Shown piece after piece: positions 10,870 through 22,045 of a DNA stretch of 64,000 nucleotides (positions within the stretch are counted from its first letter, which is position 1; the number at the start of each line of letters is the position of its first letter). The DNA lies in NCBI GenBank assembly GCA_026214975.1, contig JAOBSW010000110.1:124001-188000 (forward strand), in the 5' to 3' direction. A model generated the notes under the pieces. It did no database searches and was not told where the DNA came from. It was given only the letters and a program-made list of their open reading frames with translations. The translations under genes and the position numbers were made by a program. The stretch comes from Gentiana macrophylla. Taxonomy: Eukaryota; Streptophyta; Magnoliopsida; Gentianales; Gentianaceae.

Positions 10870-11049
10870 AGCTGTTGAAAACAAAGGCTCCTCAATTCTT
10901 ATGAGCTGATGTGAATATGTTGTGGAACTATCTTTTCCTTCTCATAGTAAATCCCTTCCAGCGATGGTTAAATCACGATCAAACAATGTATGCCACAAAC
11001 CACCTCCATATGTCTGTACACCAACTACCAAATACCCTGCTTTGGAGAC
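10870..11049 (-). pseudogene. aspartyl aminopeptidase (M18) exon fragment with internal stop
   Basis: After a TTTAG acceptor at 11050 the minus strand reads [19 protein letters not shown], then [16 protein letters not shown], a TGA stop at 10947-10945, and in the same frame EGKDSSTTYSHQLIRIEEPL. This matches the M18 zinc aminopeptidase segment (Q)[27 protein letters not shown]..., whose His and Asp belong to the active-site region. Leu replaces Trp in HTWFDRD, and the VIV after AGR has become DLL plus a stop. No flanking M18 exons are visible. The gene would trim acidic N-terminal residues from peptides in the cytosol; this fragment cannot. Confidence 0.8.
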
Positions 11050-11633
11050 CTAAACCCACAATAAGGGATAAATAGTAACCGCAATGCAGAATTGAAAACA
11101 TCAAAAAAATCAAAAATCAAAAATCGAAAAAAAAAAAAAACACCAAAACCAGAAACAATTATTAGCCATCATTTCTGCACTTGTTGTTTTTTGACATACA
11201 TATGACAAAAGTTAATTACATAACAAAAACAATCAGAACATGAACCACACATTGCCAATTATAAAAGAACACATCTTAGACTGTTAACAAAGGCAATATA
11301 AATTCACCTATGTTCCTTATTATCTTAAGCATGAAAACATCATAATACCATGGTTTACATTCTTATCTCAGTGCAACAAAATCTTGTTCTCTCCTGCTAC
11401 ACTCACCCAACACCCAATTCACGCTTGCGTACTAAACAATCAGGAAAAAGGATGACATTCACCACAGCTGTAACTGTCAAACATGTAGATGAAGCACAAA
11501 TTTGAGCTACAAAGCATGTAGATGATGCAATGAATCGAATTTTAGATCATGCAAGTGAAGCGTCAAATTTAACTTAAAGAAACATTGAGATCAAAATTCA
11601 TAAAATAAACGTAAAACAGAAATCAAATGGTTA
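11050..11633. other. intron-like AT-rich flank
   Basis: No gene or repeat recognised. It contains a poly-A run at 11128-11141. The final GGTTA (11629-11633) is the left target duplication of the following solo LTR. Confidence 0.5.
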
Positions 11634-13901
11634 TGTAACATCCCGACTTTTCAGAAAAGGGCAAAAGAGTCTTTTAACAAAAATTCAGATTTTTGTTTTA
11701 TTTAATTAAAGGATTTAAAGTATGTATTTATATATATTCGAAATATATAATTAAAAAGGGGGTTAATTGGTATTAAAAAGGATTTTTAATCCTTTTGGGT
11801 ATTAATGGGAAATAAGAGGAGTTATTTTTGGGGAAAATAACTTCTACTCTTTTTAGTGGAATAATGGGAAGTTGCCAAAAGGATAATCAGAAATTTAACG
11901 TTCTGGCTTTTACGTTGAAAGCAAAAGAAAGACAGAAGAGAGAAAAGAGACTTCTTCCAATTCCTCTCAAGTTCTTGGTCGGTTTTCTGAATCGTTTGTG
12001 GTTTTGGAATCAGCGGGACAAGAGGAACGTTTTCGTACAAGAAAGTTAGAGTTTTGAGAAATGTTAGTTTTGCCCTAGTTTTGGTAATCTTCAAGTTTGG
12101 CCTTGTTTGGTTGCTTAGAATCCTTCAATTCATAGTTCTTGTTGTTTAGAAGTTCATGATCACAATTGTTTCTTGTCCAATTGGTTGATCAACTAGGTTT
12201 GGATTGAAGTCCTAGATGTGCTGCAGTGTTCTTGTGGTTTTGATGATGTTTCCTTTGCTCTCTTTTCTTGGTAAAAGGTAAGAGGCTCTTCCTAATGTTT
12301 AATTAAGATCTTTTGTTGTTAAGGTTGTGTTTTGGGTATAATTTGTGGTGTTTAAATGATTGAAATCATGCCTACTTGATGTTAGGAGAGTATGTGATGT
12401 TATAGTATGTAAAAGTTGTAGTTTTCTGCTCTTTCTCTGTGTTTATTGATGTTAAACTCATTTGGAATTGAGTAGGGATCGTAAAAGTGCAAAAAAATAA
12501 GGTTTGGGGACTTTCTGGTCATCTGGTACGCCCACACCAGCTTCTAGTGCGCCCGCACTGGAGGGCAGAAGGTCCAGAATGTTTTTGCTCCAGGTGGATG
12601 CGCCTGCACCAAGCTTGGTGCGCCCGCACCGGCTGAATAGTGACATCCTGAATGTCTCTGGTTGTTCGGTGCGCCCGCACTGGCTTTGGTTCCACCCGCA
12701 CCAGCCCCTGTTCGGGGAAAAATGTTATTTTAAGCTATGTAATGAGTTTTTCTAAAATATAAACCTTGATCTAATAACATTAAATGAACTTGAACAAGCC
12801 CTGATTAAGCTTCTGATGCGTTTAGTTCCGGCACCGAATGTACTCTTCAAGGGAGTTGAAGTTCGGGACCGTCGGAAGAGTATGATTGGCTTGTGCTTTG
12901 ATGAATTAGTATTCATCAATGTCTGTGTATGTGCTAGGCCTTGTCCATGTCTAGTGGTCTAGGAAAGAGTGTAGTAAAGATGAGGGAGCTTACTTGAAAA
13001 TATTTAGGTGGCTAGTTAACAATTAATAATAAACGTAGTGTATAGTGAAAAGACTAAACATCGTAACATTCTTGGTAAGGCACTTAGCTATATCGCGATG
13101 TGTGGGCGGTCAGATAAAGTAAATAACTCTGCTGGCCTATAAACGGCTAAATGGTAGGGGGACTTCACCGAACGTGTGCACTATTGGGTCTTAACCCATG
13201 GCTATCGGTGTGATCCACTGATAGGTTGCAAACGATACCTCGTGGTGGGTAGAACCATGCGTTGTGCCCTTGAGTGCCGATGTAACAAAGATAAGTTAAG
13301 CTAGAAACAGTTAGTCATGACATGTTGATGTGCATGAAGTGAACCCTAGAATTGAGTCGGTCTCATAAAGATAATTTAATAATAACTAATGAACCTTTCG
13401 GTGTAAGACTTGATTATACATTAGCTTCTTCCTCTTGCTAAGTACTTTGTACTTACCTCAATTGCATATGTTGTTTTATGTGCTTTTGGGGTAAGAAGAC
13501 GAACAGGTTAGCCTCGAGCTCGTTGAGGAGTTCGATGACGATTTGATGACGTTGATGCCATGACGATACTTCCTTTTTATTTCTTTTATAATAAATGTTG
13601 TACTAGAGTATGTTGTTCTTTTATTCCAAGTTTGTAAGACAAGTGTTGTATCTTTCTTTTGGAACATCGTACATTGTAAGCTTCATATCGTTGTTATAAG
13701 CTTTTCATTTCCACCTCTAGTCGGTTTGTATTCTATTCTAGTAGCATTTATGGTTTTGCCCGAGCCTTTTTAGCTTCCGTTTGCTTTAATTTTGATACGA
13801 CGACATAGAGTCTGGCGTATAATATTATATTTATTTAATGTTATACGTGCCGAACGTTCTCTTCCGGATAAGGGCTCGGTATCCGGGAGCGAGGCGTTAC
13901 A
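11634..13901. mobile_element. solo LTR, 2.27 kb, Ty3-like
   Basis: The segment starts TGTAACATCCCGAC and ends GGAGCGAGGCGTTACA, giving TGTAAC..GTTACA ends. Perfect 5-bp target duplications GGTTA lie at 11629-11633 and 13902-13906. There is no internal region or second LTR, so it is a solo LTR left by LTR-LTR recombination. It resembles the partial LTR at 61985-64000 in reverse, sharing the CCGGATAAGGGCT-like end, the AAGTACTTTGTACTTACCTC-like block near 13443, and a GC-rich palindrome array. Confidence 0.88.
12520..12715. repeat. array of short GC-rich palindromes inside the solo LTR
   Basis: Six variants of GGTGCGCCCGCACCGG occur: GGTACGCCCACACCAG, AGTGCGCCCGCACTGG, GATGCGCCTGCACC, GGTGCGCCCGCACCGG, GGTGCGCCCGCACTGG and TTCCACCCGCACCAG. 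The core can fold as GGTGC-GCCC-GCACC. The units are spaced irregularly (about 20-50 bp) in a strongly GC-rich patch within an AT-rich LTR. Confidence 0.8.
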
Positions 13902-14569
13902 GGTTATAATACTTGTACGAAATAAAACAAAAGAGGAATTACCGGTGATGGAAGAGCATAAGAGGCGGAGAAATCAAAGCAAATGTCAGTTTGAGAATCC
14001 GTCGTGGCAAAGGTGATGATTAAGAGATCGACCGCCGGAAGGAGAAGAAACCGAGACTGATCGTCGGCGACCAGCAATGGCTGGCGATTACGAACAAACA
14101 TTCGCCATCGAGGATCATTTTCTTCCTATCAATTGGGCAGAGGAGGGACGAGAAGGCAGGCGGACCGATGTTTTCCATCGTCTTCGTTGGGGAATAGGGT
14201 TTCAGTCGATGACAGCGGCTTTTCACTAACCCGTTTCAGGAATTACGAATATTATTTTTCTATTGAAATAGGAAATGAGAACGTGGTTTTGTGATGTAAC
14301 TCAAATTCTTCTCAAGAAAAGAAAAAAAAAGATTGAGTTTCTGATCGGATATAAAGATGCTTCTAAACGAACTTGAATTCGATAGTAATGTCAAATTCGT
14401 GTTCGAACTCGTGTTTGTAAAATTTGAAGTATTTTCTCACAAAAATTTGAAGTAAGCTCGATTCGATAAGTGTTAAGGGTGAAATTTATGGTTTACTCTA
14501 CAATATTTCCGTAACAATATCCTCGTTATTTAAATGGTTTTTATAGAAAATCATTGGTTTTATCTAAAT
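13902..14569. other. GC-richer flank, possible 5' gene end, no firm gene
   Basis: Apart from the GGTTA duplication, 13930-14230 is much richer in G+C than its surroundings and has minus-strand open stretches (for example 14020-14226, MKSRCHRLKPYSPTKTMENI) that resemble a 5' UTR and first exon, but no family is recognisable. 14231-14569 shows nothing beyond AT-rich sequence. Confidence 0.3.
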
Positions 14570-15990
14570 ATTGAGCAAACGCGTTTAAGAAGCGTCTAAG
14601 TGCAAAAGTGGTAGTTTTACGTGATTTTATAGGTAAATACCGTTATATCCGTGATATTACATGTTTGCACATCTTTATCGTGATTGTAGGTACCTAAATA
14701 TGTCATGAGAATTGATGGGATGAGCTTAAACAATGATGTTTGATTGAAGTGAAAATGGAAAGAAAGAGATACAAGAGGATGAAGATGGAATAAAGCTTGG
14801 GAAAATCCCGTAAACGACTCGTAATACGACGGGCTAGTCAAAAAGGCGTTTTCTGAAGAAGAGTCCTTAATGAAAGTTGTAGAGTTTTCCGAGGGCTTAA
14901 TTATGACGTTCGGATCATAATTTTTGGAGGTCTACAACTCAAGATATGAATTTTAGAAGTTTGAGTTCAAGAAAGAAGCAAACTTGCGTCGTGGCAATCA
15001 CGTGCGGCAAAGAACCGACTTGAGATATCTATAAATACCACGACTTTTAACCCTAATCACATATATTCATACACATGGCCGCAATTCACAACAGAGAAGA
15101 GCCGACTTTTTTCCCTTTTTTCCCTTTATATTTTCATTCCAAAAACACAATTAGGGTGTAAATTTCTCAACAATGAGGAGCTAATTTCTTCATCAAGCAA
15201 ACTAGGAAAGCGTTTCAAACGGATTTTGGTTTGATTATTGTATTGATTGATTTCTATCAAAAAAGGTTAGAACTTTTGTATCGTTTTCATATCGTTTTAC
15301 ATTTCGATCGATAGATTATTTGTATGATTCGACAATCCGTTGATGACGATCAATGGAACCCTAGAGTCACTATGCAAAAGTTTGAATCTTTTAAACCAAA
15401 TTATAACGAAAGTTGTGGTTTAAACGGTTTAGATTTTTGGATATTGATAAATATCCCCACCTAAGAACGTTAAAGGATCAATCTTTGATAAAAGATTGTG
15501 AATAAAATCATCTAAGCCATTAGAGATTTGGGCATTCGGTTAGGTGTAATAAACGTAACCTTGGGATAGAATCATTTGATTAATAGTTTGAAACCGGTAT
15601 TTGTTTGATTCGTGGAACCGTGTTTGCTTGCTTTTATATCACTGCATTTGGATAATTGTTCAAGCCTTCACCCTAGTTGTTAATTATTATTTTTCGTGTT
15701 TTTATCTGTTCATCGACTTTGTTCACTTTCGCTTTTTCTTGTTCATTGTTTCGCAATTAGTATAAACTCGTGACATTTGCAACTAAAACTTGAATCGATA
15801 CAACCCCAATTCCCGTGATCGACTCGGTTACACCATTTTGCTACGACCTTGCACTTGAGGCCACGACCGGATTATAAATTTTTATAACTTGTTTTGATCG
15901 TTTTATTTATTATAATCCGTTTTCTACAACAAGTTTTTGGGCTTAATTCTCAACTCAATTCGAATCAAATCGTTTACACATTATTAAGAA
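14570..15990 (+). repeat. LTR-like segment (Ty3 type), borders unresolved
   Basis: A promoter-like CTATAAATACC at 15030-15040 is followed by a long leader and, at about 15830-15890, GTTACACCATTTTGCTACGA and CTTGCACTTGAGGCCACGAC, which resemble U5-end sequences of Athila/Tat-type LTRs. No paired LTR or target duplication was found. The family call is inference from style, not from alignment. Confidence 0.4.
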
Positions 15991-15999
15991 TTTCATGAT

Positions 16000-16218
16000 G
16001 AAGATAGTTGTCACTAAAGCCATGTCTTAAAATCTATCCCGCGACTTGAAGGTGAGACTATACTATTTGTGACAACCTACCAAACATTTTGTGAGAAATC
16101 TTTTTCTTTGTCACTAAATAATAAAACTTCTTGTGACAAACTAAGTTATTGTCACTAGATGCTACCCTTTGTGACAAATCTATTGTTTGTCACCATAAGA
16201 AGTTTTTTTTGTAGTGTA
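16000..16218. mobile_element. CACTA element terminus with TTGTCAC subterminal repeats
   Basis: At least eight TTGTCAC/GTGACAA motifs in both orientations are followed by the terminal GAAGTTTTTTTTGTAGTG, the inverted form of CACTACAAAAAAAAC. The left end of the element is not identifiable, so only one terminus is present. Confidence 0.65.
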
Positions 16219-16327
16219 TATTTCAATATGGTATCATAGCCATAATATCCCATCTCATCAATGGAAAGCGACAATTATTTCTCTTCATTATATTTCAATA
16301 TGGTATCATAGCCATAATATCCCATCT
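16219..16327. repeat. 37-bp direct repeat containing a PBS-like motif
   Basis: TATTTCAATATGGTATCATA and its continuation GCCATAATATCCCATCT occur at 16219-16255 and again, identically, at 16291-16327. TGGTATCATAGCC is one base away from the copia primer binding site TGGTATCAGAGCC. Confidence 0.75.
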
Positions 16328-16428
16328 TTCATATATCTGTTACTTTTCCTTTACCATTTACTTAAAATAAGCAGCAATTTTATTAAAAGATAAAAAGATC
16401 GTAAAACTCACTAGATGAGTTTCATATT

Positions 16429-17510
16429 TCAAATTACAAAATGTCGAAGGTAACGAGTATGATTCATAGAAGCATCAATGTACATTGTCCATTCTGTTTC
16501 CACCAGTGAATTGTCCAATGTAAGTGCAACCAAGGCTTTGGGCAGATGATTCTTTTTTGCCTTCTTCTTGAGTAGCCACCAGCAGATTTTGGACACATGA
16601 CTTTTAACTCCACAATATAGACAAATATACACATCTTTATACATGTCTCTTTCTTCTAGTGCCATTATCTAAAATTAGACCAAGTGTCCACCATTGTTGG
16701 CTGGCCCTTTGGACTGTTGGGCTTGAAATCCCATTCCATGTGACAAAAACATAGTGTTGTTTCTTTCTTGAATGTAGATGTTCTTTTGTCTTACTTGTGA
16801 CTATACAAGGAAGGCAACTTGGGATCCTGGATTCATTTATGATACATTAGTTTGTCTGAAAAACCAGTTTCTTCTCTGATCAAGGTTCTGCAAATGAGAA
16901 ACTAGTTCCAGATAAGTAGGGCATGAAGGTTTCAACATTGTGGTGAAGGTCTCATATTAAAGTCCAAGGCTTATGTGGGGAAATTACACTTTCTCACTGT
17001 ATGCAATTGGTTTCCTAATGGAATCAAGACTATTGCAAAACTCTTTAACTTCCTGATGTGCTCATTTAGACTAATGTTGTCTTCATTCCTGAGATATGTA
17101 ATCTATTGTTTCAAGTTAAACTCCATTTCCCGAGAGTCATAAGCATAGGCATTATTGAGTGTCTCCCACAAAACAAAAGCTAGCAGAGTCAAGGTCTGAT
17201 TACAAGGCCTAATGGCTCTTCACATAATGAAATAATCATCCATCCTCGTAGGAACCTGTTAGCTTTTTTCTAGCTAGCCAGTGTATTTTGTTGTTTCTGT
17301 GGAAGTAATGAGTGTGGCTGATGAGTCAGTGGTGTTGAATTGGACTGATGTTGAGTCCATCTTAATAAGGTGACAACCAGATTCTGGCTTTCCGTCAAGG
17401 ATAAGGCTTGTTCACACCACATGGGTTACTTTTTGGAATTAAATCAAAGTGTAATGAAGCTGTATTTATAGATAAAGAGGTCATTGTTGAACTCACTTTA
17501 AGCTCAAATA
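16429..17510 (-). pseudogene. degraded copia gag and LTR remnant
   Basis: Minus-strand translation runs from MDSTSVQFNTTDSSATLI (about 17360) through WETLNNAYAYDSREMEFNLKQ-like and EHIRKLKSFAIVL gag segments to a CCHC knuckle, CLYCGVKSHVSKIC (16560-16620), and then a decayed protease site, EWTMYIDAS where EW(T/I)VDTGAS is expected. Many stops interrupt it. Upstream, 17420-17510 holds a TATA-like element (CTATAAATACAGC on the minus strand), probably LTR. All pol domains after the protease are missing. Confidence 0.7.
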
Positions 17511-17524
17511 CCTTGTAAAACTAA

Positions 17525-18885
17525 AGTAATGGATGTTGGGTTTTGTGGTAATCCAAAGAGTAATTGAGGCCAATCCAGAAAAAATCAAGGCATTGATAAA
17601 CATGAATGAGCCGAATTGTGTTGAGGAGGTCCAGAGATTTAACGGGAGAATCATCGCTCTTGGCGGATTCATCTCAAAGTCGGCCGAGAGGTGCTTACCC
17701 TTGTTTAAAATTTTGATAGGCAACAAAACTTTTGGTTAGAACGAAAAATGCTCCCAAGCAAGCACTAAAAGAATACATGAAAATACCACCACTTCTAGTC
17801 AGCCCTATGAAAGGAGATGTCTTATTTGTTTATCTGGCGGCATCAGACCGGGCAGTTGCTGCCGTGCTTGTAAAGGAGGCAAGCATTCTTCTAAACCTCA
17901 TTTATTATGTAAGCAAAGCTCTCAGCCTGGTGGAGAGTCGTTATTTTAATATAGCAAAATTGGCCTACTCGCTTGTCGTTGCCGCCCGAAAACTAATGGT
18001 TTATTTTTCATCACACACTATCATCGTTTTGACAGATTGTCCGTTCCGACAAATTTTGCATAAGCCCGGCCTTTTGGGATGTTACTCCACTAGGCCATCG
18101 AATTAACCGAGTTCAATATATAATAACCGTGAAAAGCAATCAAGGCACAAGCCTTAGCGGATTTTATCATCGAGACGAGCTTCAATCCTGTTCAAGACAA
18201 CTCGCCAACTGCCCCTCAACCAAGCGCGCCCTCTACCTCGACAGCGATTAAGCCGACCAAGTGTTGGCAGTTATATATTGATGGGGCGGCCAACAAAATC
18301 GATTGTGGGGCCGGCATCATCCTGTTTGAACCAGAAGCGAACGAGGAAATAGAGAAATCTCTAAGGTTCGAGTTCCCCGCTTCAAACAACCAAGCCGACT
18401 ACGAGGCCGTCATCGCCGGCTAGAATTGGCATTGGCAATGAAATTCAAGAACATGGAAGTATACAGTGACTCACAACTCATTGTGAACCAAATTTTGAGG
18501 ATACACGAGACAAATAACGGACATTAGCCGAGTACCTCGAGCTTGTAAAAAAGCTCAGGGACGGCTTAACATGTTGCGAATTCATAAAAACCGGACGTGA
18601 AGATAACATAAGGGCGGATTTTTTGCCCAAGCTATCTTCGTAGTGCGAAATCCAAGACCCAACCGTAATGATAGAATATTTAGCCGAACCCGCAATCAGC
18701 CGAGATAAACTCATGGAGGTGGAAATGGCGACGAGAAGTTGGGTAGACGAGATGAAGGAATACTTGGAGACGGGATCTTTGTCCTCCGACCCAGATCAAG
18801 CCCGAGCCCTAAGAAAGAGGGCGGTGAGATATACGATACTAGACGGAGTGCTATACTGACGGTCGTTTGCACGACCCTTACTTAT
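17525..18885 (+). pseudogene. Ty3/gypsy pol fragment (RT end, RNase H, Tat-type second RNase H)
   Basis: 17533-17739 reads VIEANPEKIKALINMNEPNC and later FISKSAERCLPLF, the RT-RNase H connection of Ty3 elements. After a frameshift near 17735, 17760-18106 gives AVAAVLVKEA, YYVSKAL and ILHKP (RNase H). 18269-18425 reads WQLYIDGAANKIDCGAGIIL and ASNNQADYEAVIAG, followed by VYSDSQLIVNQI; such an additional archaeal-type RNase H is typical of the Tat lineage. 18668-18860 is the spacer before integrase. The RT YADD region, integrase, gag and LTRs are absent and several stops are present. Confidence 0.85.
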
Positions 18886-19265
18886 ATGTGTGCGAAACCC
18901 ACGAACCTGCAAAGCACGGGATGCATCCCCGATAACTGTCCCAAAGGCCAACTGTACCTGGTTCCCGGCAAATTTCCTTCATCATTGTCCTCTCCGCCAG
19001 CTACACCTCTCCCCCCCCCCCCCTCTCCTATGTTGGTCTGCTGCATCCCATGCAGAGAAACCGACGCCGAAGTAGCCTACAAACGGGTCTGATCAAGCTC
19101 CGTATGAGCATCCCCAAACAACAACACCTTCATTGTCTCTTCAGCTCCAGGTTCAGACCCTGCCCTCCGACCACCGCTCCCGTCGCTCTCGAGTACTTCA
19201 AGGAGCTGCGTTCGGTTGGTTGAATTCAACCAAGGCCCATAAAGAAGGCTTCGCTGCTGCTCAAC
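18886..19265. other. unassigned, GC-richer spacer
   Basis: Contains a C homopolymer run at about 19010-19023. Not recognisable as a gene; it may be the 3' part of the LINE ORF1 fragment that continues to the right. TGCTCAAC at 19258-19265 is the target duplication of the next MITE. Confidence 0.35.
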
Positions 19266-19441
19266 CAAGGACGGAGCCAGGATTTTACTTTGGGGTGGGC
19301 TAATGAACTATATCAAGTTCGTCGGGTGGGCTGGATTAAGAATATTTTATGGATCCGACTAAACTACACATATTTTTAGTGTAATATTTTTTTGTCCGGG
19401 TGGGCTTAGCCCCCCTAAATTTATACACACCTCCGTCCTTG
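19266..19441. mobile_element. hAT-type MITE (CAAGGACGGAG ends)
   Basis: 176 bp with inverted ends CAAGGACGGAG, flanked by perfect 8-bp duplications TGCTCAAC (19258-19265 and 19442-19449). It contains GGTGGGCT motifs also found in the MITE at 46379-46524, so the two belong to one family. Confidence 0.9.
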
Positions 19442-20110
19442 TGCTCAACCGACACTTCATGGCCAAGCTTCGGACATGGACGGTTAGTATGATCAAGCAA
19501 CCTGCAATTGTAACAAAGATATGGAAACCATTCGTAAGGAACCAGATCCCTCACCTCGGCACCACCCTCATCTGAGAGGCATACACACCACCTTAATGAT
19601 TGATCAATGCCAACCACCGCCCTGAACCAAAATCTAAACAAACTTGTCCGCGTTGCATGCCTCAGTTAACCCTCTATGCATCCGTCAAAGAAACGCATCA
19701 GATGATTCCCCACCTCCTTCGTATAGAATTGCAATGGAAAACCTTCCACGCAAACTCAAAAAGCTTGCTGGCGAAAAAACCCTTCTTTCGAATCCCACCC
19801 TTCAACGATGCCTCCACCGCCAACAAGTAGCCATCAAAACCCCAAGGGCCAGCGGTCAGAACGAATTCCCGATATCGCTTCTGCTAAAAACGCACTGAAA
19901 GACGTTCCTCCTCAACCGAACCACCGTGAAGGTTGTTGTCTTCCATGACCTCGACGAGGCAGTCTTTAAGCTCTGAACAGACACATCCCGCGATGAGAAT
20001 GATTCGTAGAGGTAGAGGATGCTTCGCTCTTGAACTTCTTGCAATGGCCAACGAGAAGTTTCACCCTTCGTTAGGGTTAAGGTTTGCAACAACTCTTACA
20101 AAACCTCCCA
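19442..20110 (-). pseudogene. LINE ORF1 fragment (DUF4283 and CCHC knuckle)
   Basis: In different minus-strand frames I read EEERLSVRF and REFVLTAGPWGFDGYLLAV, the DUF4283 pattern of plant L1-type ORF1, and then VPYEWFPYLCYNCRLLDHTN, whose CYNCRLLDHTNRPC is a C-x2-C-x4-H-x4-C zinc knuckle. Stops and frame changes separate the two, and the MITE at 19266-19441 cuts into the downstream side. No endonuclease or RT part is linked to it. Confidence 0.68.
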
Positions 20111-20202
20111 CTCCATAACGCAGCTATACCGGCCGAAGCAAAGAACAAGAACAAAAAAAAAGGTGGAAGGAGAACAAAAAAAAATCAAACATGATGGAAC
20201 TT

Positions 20203-21290
20203 TTAGATTGTTTTGACGTTATTTTCAAGCGTGTTTGATGATTTAGAGCAAAATGATCCGGAAAAAGCAATGGAAATCATTGAAATAAACAATATTGATC
20301 CATCTATAGACAGGGGCGGTTGCATGGATTTTGACATTGTTAAAAGTGATATAAGGAAATGTAGTAGCGCCTTTACTAACACCAATTGGTTTTAGTATAA
20401 CAGTAAGCGCTTGATTCTAATATGGTATCGGAGCGGGAGGTCTTGTAATCAATCCTTGCTACCAGCATTGTTTCCCCAATTATATTGTGCAAGTGTTGGG
20501 CCTCTTTGTTGTCCTTGTATGCCATTTATCTGCCTTTGTGTGCCATGTTGGACCGGGCTTGTTATAGGCCCACACTTGAGGCGGCGTGTTACAAATGATA
20601 TAAGGAAATATAGTAGCGCATTTACTAACATCAATTGGTTTTAGGACAACGGTAAGCGTTTGATTCTAATAGACATGGGGCCAAAATTTGTCAATTTTTT
20701 TTCCGTATAACACATATATTTAGATATTCAATTCTATACATGTAATTATGGGACAATATATAAAAATAGGGGGTCAAGACGATAAAATAAGGGGGCCCAT
20801 TTCACATATATGTGTGTTTATAAAAAAATTCTCTAATGTTTATATTTAGGGGGTCGGCCGCACCCGTATCTCTCCATGTTTTAGATTCTTTGGATGTTAT
20901 TCTCAAGGGTGCTTGATGATATATTTAGAGCAAAATGATCCGAAAAAAGCAAAGGAAATCATTAAAATATTCAATATTGATACACCTATAGAACAATATT
21001 GATATAAATTTGTTTTAAAAAATATTTAGAGAAAAGCAATGGAATCATCCATTAAAATAAACAACATTGATACATCCATAGAACATATTGATACAAGTTT
21101 GTTTTTAAAAAAAATTAAATACGCTTTGATACAAATTTGTTTTATAAAAAAATTAGAGCAAAATGATCCCAATAAAAAAGCAATGGAATCATGCATTAAA
21201 ATAAACAACTTTCACAACAACAAAAAAAAAACACAATATTGATACATCTATGGAACAATATTGATACAAGTTTGTTTGTTCTTTTTTTTT
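20203..21290. repeat. degenerate repeat family, local array
   Basis: Units related to GATTTAGAGCAAAATGATCC, AAAAAGCAATGGAATCATGC and ACAATATTGATACATCTATA recur at about 20203, 20879, 20975 and 21090. The same family occurs at 36330-36408 and 37480-37700. The first and second units are separated by an inserted AT-rich segment (about 20309-20868) that starts CAGGGGCGG and carries the TRIM element. Confidence 0.7.
20338..20671 (+). mobile_element. TRIM retrotransposon, 334 bp, structurally complete
   Basis: Two 85-bp LTRs (20338-20422 and 20587-20671) are about 90% identical, both starting TGTTA and ending TTGATTCTAATA. A primer binding site TGGTATCGGAGCG (20423-20435) abuts the first LTR, a purine-rich CTTGAGGCGGCG abuts the second, and 5-bp target duplications GACAT lie at 20333-20337 and 20672-20676. 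It codes for nothing and would need proteins from another copia element. Confidence 0.9.
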
Positions 21291-21505
21291 TTTTTCTTTC
21301 AAATGACGCTAACAAAAATTAATTACGCTAGAAGGAGTAGGACGACTTAAACCTTCACAAACCTTTGACCTTAACTCTAACCAAAAAAACTATTCTAGCA
21401 TTTAATACTTAAAAACCTGCGGAATTGAGTTTTAAATTTCACATGAACTCCAAATACCGATATGACTATTTTGTTAAATGTCCTACATACATTAGCCATT
21501 TGTAA

Positions 21506-22045
21506 TACTACAAGAAAACTAGTTTAAAGAGACGACATTTTGTCGTCCCTTTAAATCAAATGCCGTCTCAAAAAAGGTTTAAAGGGACGACGTGTAAATC
21601 TCTTTAAAAGTCGTCCTACCTAACCCGTTCGCTTTAAGCCTTTAAACGCTTCATGTCGTGGTACTAACTTTTTTCAATAATTTTCAACTAAGCTGACGTG
21701 GTAAGTCATGCTGACGTGGCTCATGTCGTCCCTTTAAATCAATATTATTTTAATATTTTAAAAATAAATATTAAATTAATTTAATTTAAATAAAATTGTT
21801 TTTTAACATTTTTTCAGGAAATTATATTTTGGGACGACATGTCGTCTCAAAAATCCAAAAAAATAAAATTTTAAAAAGCATATTTTAGGACGACATGTCG
21901 TCCCTTTAAATAATAAAAAATAAATGTCGTCCCAAAAAACCAAAAAAATAATATTTGAAAACGCATCTTTTGGGATGACGTGTCGTCCCTTTAAATAAGG
22001 TATTATTGTTGTTCCCCACTTACCAAAACTCACAAGCCCCTCATA

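Noticed and set aside
12504..12755. Open frames on both strands over the palindrome array as a Pro/Arg-rich protein
   Set aside because: They arise because CG-rich palindromes lack stop codons; the array is inside an LTR.
18739..19092. Plus-strand frame of 117 codons after the Ty3 fragment
   Set aside because: It is out of frame with the Ty3 spacer for its first part and then runs through a poly-C tract; no domain.
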